Source: an uncultured Actinotalea sp. | GTDB taxonomy: Bacteria; Actinomycetota; Actinomycetes; Actinomycetales; Cellulomonadaceae | NCBI RefSeq assembly: GCF_946885855.1 | Contig: NZ_CAMPHH010000153.1 | Location: forward strand, 1 to 8,108 | Direction: 5' to 3' | DNA length: 8,108 nt | Shown: one piece after another, positions 6,047-8,108 of the stretch | How positions within the stretch are numbered: position 1 is the stretch's first letter | Layout of the letters: each line of letters opens with the position of its first letter | Translations under genes and position numbers: made by a program | Notes under the pieces: model-generated | What the model saw: only the letters and a program-made list of their open reading frames with translations | Databases searched by the model: none | What the model was told of the DNA's origin: nothing

Positions 6047-6363
6047 CGCGTGATTCCTCCCCATGAGTCGCTTGGTCGCTTCTCACAGAGCCTCACGCCG
6101 TGCCCCGCTCACGTGATGGACCGACACAGCCGCAAGATCACGAACCTTAACTGCACCACTCCAAGCCGACGCACCCGAGCTATTTGTGAAAACCGTGTTA
6201 CAACGCATGACGCTTCACGCGGCGAACTGCGCGTCCAGCGCAGTTCAGACTGGTAGATATCCCGCAAGGGGTTACCGCGACGCTAGTCCAACCGCTACGC
6301 TCAATTCGTGGGCAAGGAGCCGCTACGAGCAAGTCTTGCCGCAAGAAGGGGGAGAAAGTCCTA
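6047..6363. other. Upstream end of the IS256 remnant and 5' region of the DUF2599-like gene
   Basis: No convincing gene is seen here. The stretch from 6047 to about 6180 is probably the untranslated leader and outer end of the decayed IS256 element, but no inverted-repeat partner remains to fix the boundary. The rest holds a perfect inverted repeat (6224-6246) and a possible promoter, TTACCG (6272-6277) and TACGCT (6296-6301) with an 18-base spacer, for the downstream gene. Base composition is less GC-rich than the backbone. Confidence 0.4.
6224..6246. repeat. Perfect 9-bp inverted repeat upstream of the DUF2599-like gene
   Basis: GAACTGCGC (6224-6232) and GCGCAGTTC (6238-6246) are exact reverse complements around GTCCA. 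The arms are centred about 130 bases before the downstream start codon. No T-run follows on either strand, so a protein-binding dyad is a better guess than a terminator. Confidence 0.6.
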
Positions 6364-7113
6364 ATGCACATGAGGAGAACGGTCATCACAGTGAGCACGG
6401 CAGCCGTCCTGATGGCGACACTCGCCACGGGCGCCAGCGCTGACGAGGCCGACAAGCACGGGACCCTTGAGACACCGGCCGGCGTAGAGGTGCAGGTTTA
6501 CGCGCCGGCACATGCCTCGATCCGCGAGCTGCCCACTGCGTCCGTCGTGGAGATTTCCCAACCGATTCAGAGCGCTCAGGACGACTCGGCGAGCATCGAG
6601 TTCTCGATGCCTGCGGGGGCGGAGCTGGTCGCCGGCCCTGCGCCGGGTGACGAGGGCCTGGTTGCCGTCGATGCCGACGGCAACCTCCTGTTCGCTGTCA
6701 CGCAACCTCAGGTCGTGGACGCCAGGGGGCGCACGATCGATGCCGTCGTCAGCGTCTCGGGCGACAGGATGCTCGTGAGCGTGGAAGCTGCGGACCCCGA
6801 GTATCCCGTTGTCGTGAGCGCTGCCGCCATCAGCGACCTCATCAACAAGGTCACTCGAACGACCACATCTCGGGGGTACATCTGGGAAGTGCAGCCCACA
6901 GCGTATGGCCGAGCGGCCGCTGAGTGGATCCACGCAGCGTGGGGTTGGCCAGAGGCGGTGCGTAAGGGCGTGCCGAACAGCCAAGGGCTGCAGGAGCAGT
7001 ACCTCTGCCACCCGATGTCACAGGTCGCCCGTGTCAAGCCGACGTGGAACCTCGACTCGTGGCGCCCGACGGTCGGCCTGCCGGCGACTATTGCCGCACT
7101 GTGCAATCCCTGA
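6364..7113 (+). CDS. Secreted protein with DUF2599-like C-terminal domain, function unknown
   Basis: The 249-residue protein has a clear Sec signal peptide: MRR positive start, hydrophobic core (about 7-21) and likely cleavage after A26 in the ASA motif. It would be exported across the membrane. The middle part (about 78-150) is beta-rich and ends in the pattern VSVEAADPEYPVVV, common in secreted actinobacterial proteins. The C-terminal domain (about 171-249) has WEVQPTAYGRA, QEQYLCHPM and KPTWNLDSWRPTV, and ends LCNP. From memory this matches DUF2599 (PF10783). Its only two cysteines, C215 and C247, are both in this domain and could form a disulfide. The ATG at 6364 is preferred over 6370 because GGAG at 6351-6354 lies nine bases ahead. 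Third-position G/C is weaker than in the backbone, consistent with transfer. The domain has no assigned activity. Confidence 0.88.
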   Translation: MHMRRTVITVSTAAVLMATLATGASADEADKHGTLETPAGVEVQVYAPAHASIRELPTASVVEISQPIQSAQDDSASIEFSMPAGAELVAGPAPGDEGLVAVDADGNLLFAVTQPQVVDARGRTIDAVVSVSGDRMLVSVEAADPEYPVVVSAAAISDLINKVTRTTTSRGYIWEVQPTAYGRAAAEWIHAAWGWPEAVRKGVPNSQGLQEQYLCHPMSQVARVKPTWNLDSWRPTVGLPATIAALCNP

Positions 7114-7121
7114 TCAGGATT
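7105..7121 (+). terminator. Weak hairpin overlapping the stop of the DUF2599-like gene
   Basis: AATCC (7105-7109) pairs with GGATT (7117-7121), enclosing the palindrome TGATCA and the stop codon. The stem is short and no T-run follows, so a terminator role is doubtful. Confidence 0.2.
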
Positions 7122-7531
7122 GATCGGCAGGTCCACGGCTCGAGGTAGCCGTCCGTTGAACAGTCGGAGGGCCACCTTCGGTCATCAGCGCGCCGGGCCA
7201 GGGCGGGAGCGGCAACTGGGCATGACGCAGAAGACGCTGTGACCGGGCGGCTGATCCGCGCCTGTTAGGGGCGGCTGCCTACCGAGTCCCGCCTGGCCCG
7301 CGTCGCCTCCCTCAGGGTCGAAGATCGCGTATGGCACCAAGCCCGCGCAAGGCTGACCAACGCGCGCACCGTGGCCGCGGACACCGCAAGTCAAGTACAT
7401 CAAGCGCCCCCGGTAGCACTCGGCAGCACCGCACGGTGGAGATCCGGTGGAGGGGAACGCGCAGAGGACGCGTTGCCGGCGCAGGTAGGAGTAGCCTGAG
7501 AGATCGGTTTTCGAGTCGAACGGAGTTACAA
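7114..7531. other. 418-bp intergenic region with no confident gene
   Basis: On the minus strand a frame of 128 codons (7571 to 7185) has fairly high third-position G/C and eight cysteines, around AAECYRGRLMYLTCGVRG. It has no recognisable family and no clear ribosome site, and it overlaps the start of the next gene antisense. On the plus strand an open frame continues upstream of 7532 but encodes Arg/Ser/His-rich sequence typical of a shadow frame. The segment 7492-7497 (TAGCCT) could be a -10 box for the next gene. The region is probably decayed DNA. Confidence 0.35.
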
Positions 7532-7780
7532 ATGGTTCCGACCAAGGTGTCGCGTCATCGAAGGCTGGCAATTGTCTGGGGCGTCATCGCCGCGATCGCC
7601 GCGGCGACTTACGCCGTCACCTTTTGGATTGTTTTCGATCTGCGCGACTCGGGAATGCCCGGTGGTCCTCTGGAACGTTTCGTTTGGCCTGCCGCGGGAG
7701 TCGCGCTCGTTGCGTTCCTAGTCAGCATGTTCTATTTGGCCCGCTCTCTCGAACGGAACAGCGGCGAAAGCAGGAGATGA
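7532..7780 (+). CDS. Small membrane protein with two transmembrane helices, function unknown
   Basis: The 82-residue product has a basic N-terminus (KVSRHRR), a first helix at about 12-35 and a short loop with DLRDSGMPGGPLER. A second helix follows at about 50-70, then a polar basic tail (RSLERNSGESRR). Positive charge at both ends predicts both termini in the cytoplasm. The ATG at 7532 is chosen because CGGAG (7521-7525) lies six bases upstream and membrane-type sequence begins only after it. The in-frame upstream start at 7331 would add about 67 Arg/Ser/His-rich residues with no sensible character. It follows the DUF2599-like gene on the same strand after 418 bases. I recognise no family. 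Confidence 0.62.
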   Translation: MVPTKVSRHRRLAIVWGVIAAIAAATYAVTFWIVFDLRDSGMPGGPLERFVWPAAGVALVAFLVSMFYLARSLERNSGESRR

Positions 7781-7866
7781 GTAGCACTCCGTCGGTGCGG
7801 TGACGAATCGGTCATGCTCTAGAGGAGCGGTCCTGACGCTCGTAGGGGGTTCATGAAACCGGCTCT

Positions 7867-8108
7867 TGGGTCTGCTGCACGGATAGGTGACAGCGGGTAG
7901 TCACGCGGCCTGGGCGGCCGGCGCGGTCATGATGGTCTCGTACTCGATGGGGGTCAACCGGCCCAGGCGGTCCTGGCGCCGGCGGCGGTGGTAGGTGCGT
8001 TTGATCCAGGTGACGATGGCGATGCGGAGCTCTTCTCGCGTGGCCCAGGAGCGGCGGTCCAGGACGTTCTTCTGCAGCAGGGAGAAGAAGCTCTCCATCG
8101 CGGCGTTG
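7867..8108 (-). mobile_element. IS3-family insertion sequence, 3' end only
   Basis: The transposase fragment at 7901-8108 and about 35 bases of trailing sequence mark the end of an insertion sequence that runs off the window. The likely terminus begins near TGGGTCTGCTGCACGG on the plus strand. The partner repeat and target duplication are outside the window, so this boundary is a guess from sequence character. Confidence 0.55.
7901..8108 (-). CDS. IS3-family transposase (OrfB), C-terminal part; 5' end beyond the window
   Basis: The minus-strand frame is open to the edge and encodes the last 68 or so residues of a DDE transposase that moves the insertion sequence. It begins NAAMESFFSLLQKN. 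The E in MESFF matches the third catalytic acidic residue of the IS3 (rve/integrase core) family. It continues with TREELRIAIVTWI, RTYHRRRRQDRLG and LTPIEYE, the typical IS3 OrfB ending, followed by an Ala-rich tail. The ATG at 8096-8098 is internal and is not the real start. No disruption is visible in the part present. The gene faces back toward the DUF2599-like and small membrane genes. Confidence 0.92.
   Translation of the reverse strand, partial: NAAMESFFSLLQKNVLDRRSWATREELRIAIVTWIKRTYHRRRRQDRLGRLTPIEYETIMTAPAAQAA

Noticed and set aside
6095..6110. CCCGCTC near 6100 as a possible second copy of the tRNA 3' end
   Set aside because: Only seven or eight bases match and the T-arm sequence is absent, so it is not an attachment site.
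7331..7531. N-terminal extension of the small membrane protein
   Set aside because: The 67 added residues are Arg/Ser/His-rich and featureless, and a ribosome site directly precedes the internal ATG at 7532.
5469..7817. Shared 11-mer ATCGGTCATGC at 5469-5479 and 7807-7817, considered as element ends
   Set aside because: Several matches of this length are expected by chance in 8 kb, and neither copy coincides with another boundary signal.
5414..8108. CRISPR array, toxin-antitoxin pair or restriction genes in the accessory part
   Set aside because: No regularly spaced repeats, no paired small overlapping genes and no nuclease or methylase motifs were seen.

Overview
The sequence is very GC-rich, with strong G/C preference at third codon positions. 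It also carries an actinobacterial-type dCTP deaminase and DnaA boxes of the TTGTCCACA/TTATCCACA form. The host is therefore a high-GC actinobacterium, plausibly a Micrococcales lineage such as Cellulomonas or a relative. That lineage guess rests on general resemblance only, since no search was possible.

Chromosomal backbone (1 to about 3947). The window opens inside an ABC-2 type exporter operon: an ATPase lacking its N-terminus, translationally coupled by an ATGA overlap to a six-helix permease. Converging on it is a minus-strand pair: dcd (dCTP deaminase, probably also a dUTPase) followed by a conserved-looking 350-residue protein I do not recognise. Both minus-strand genes have a TANNNT box six bases before the start codon and no ribosome binding site, so both look leaderless. 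Upstream of dcd, between it and tRNA-Gly(CCC), is a short cluster of DnaA boxes.

Accessory region (about 3948 to the right edge). Immediately after the tRNA-Gly 3' end comes an intact tyrosine integrase reading away from the tRNA. This is the classic left end of an integrated element that uses the tRNA 3' half as attachment site. No second copy of the tRNA 3' end is visible, so the right end lies beyond the window or is lost. The rest is a scarred, lower-GC patchwork. It holds a frameshifted N-terminal remnant of an IS256-family transposase and a gene for a secreted two-cysteine protein with a DUF2599-like C-terminal domain. It also holds a gene for an 82-residue two-helix membrane protein, and the 3' end of an IS3-family insertion sequence that runs off the edge.

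How the genes relate. The backbone genes are housekeeping (export, pyrimidine dNTP metabolism, glycine tRNA). The DnaA boxes between dcd and the tRNA suggest a possible link between replication control and dUMP supply. The only intact non-mobility cargo visible is the DUF2599-like secreted protein and the small membrane protein, both of unknown function. I found no complete defence, toxin-antitoxin or CRISPR system.
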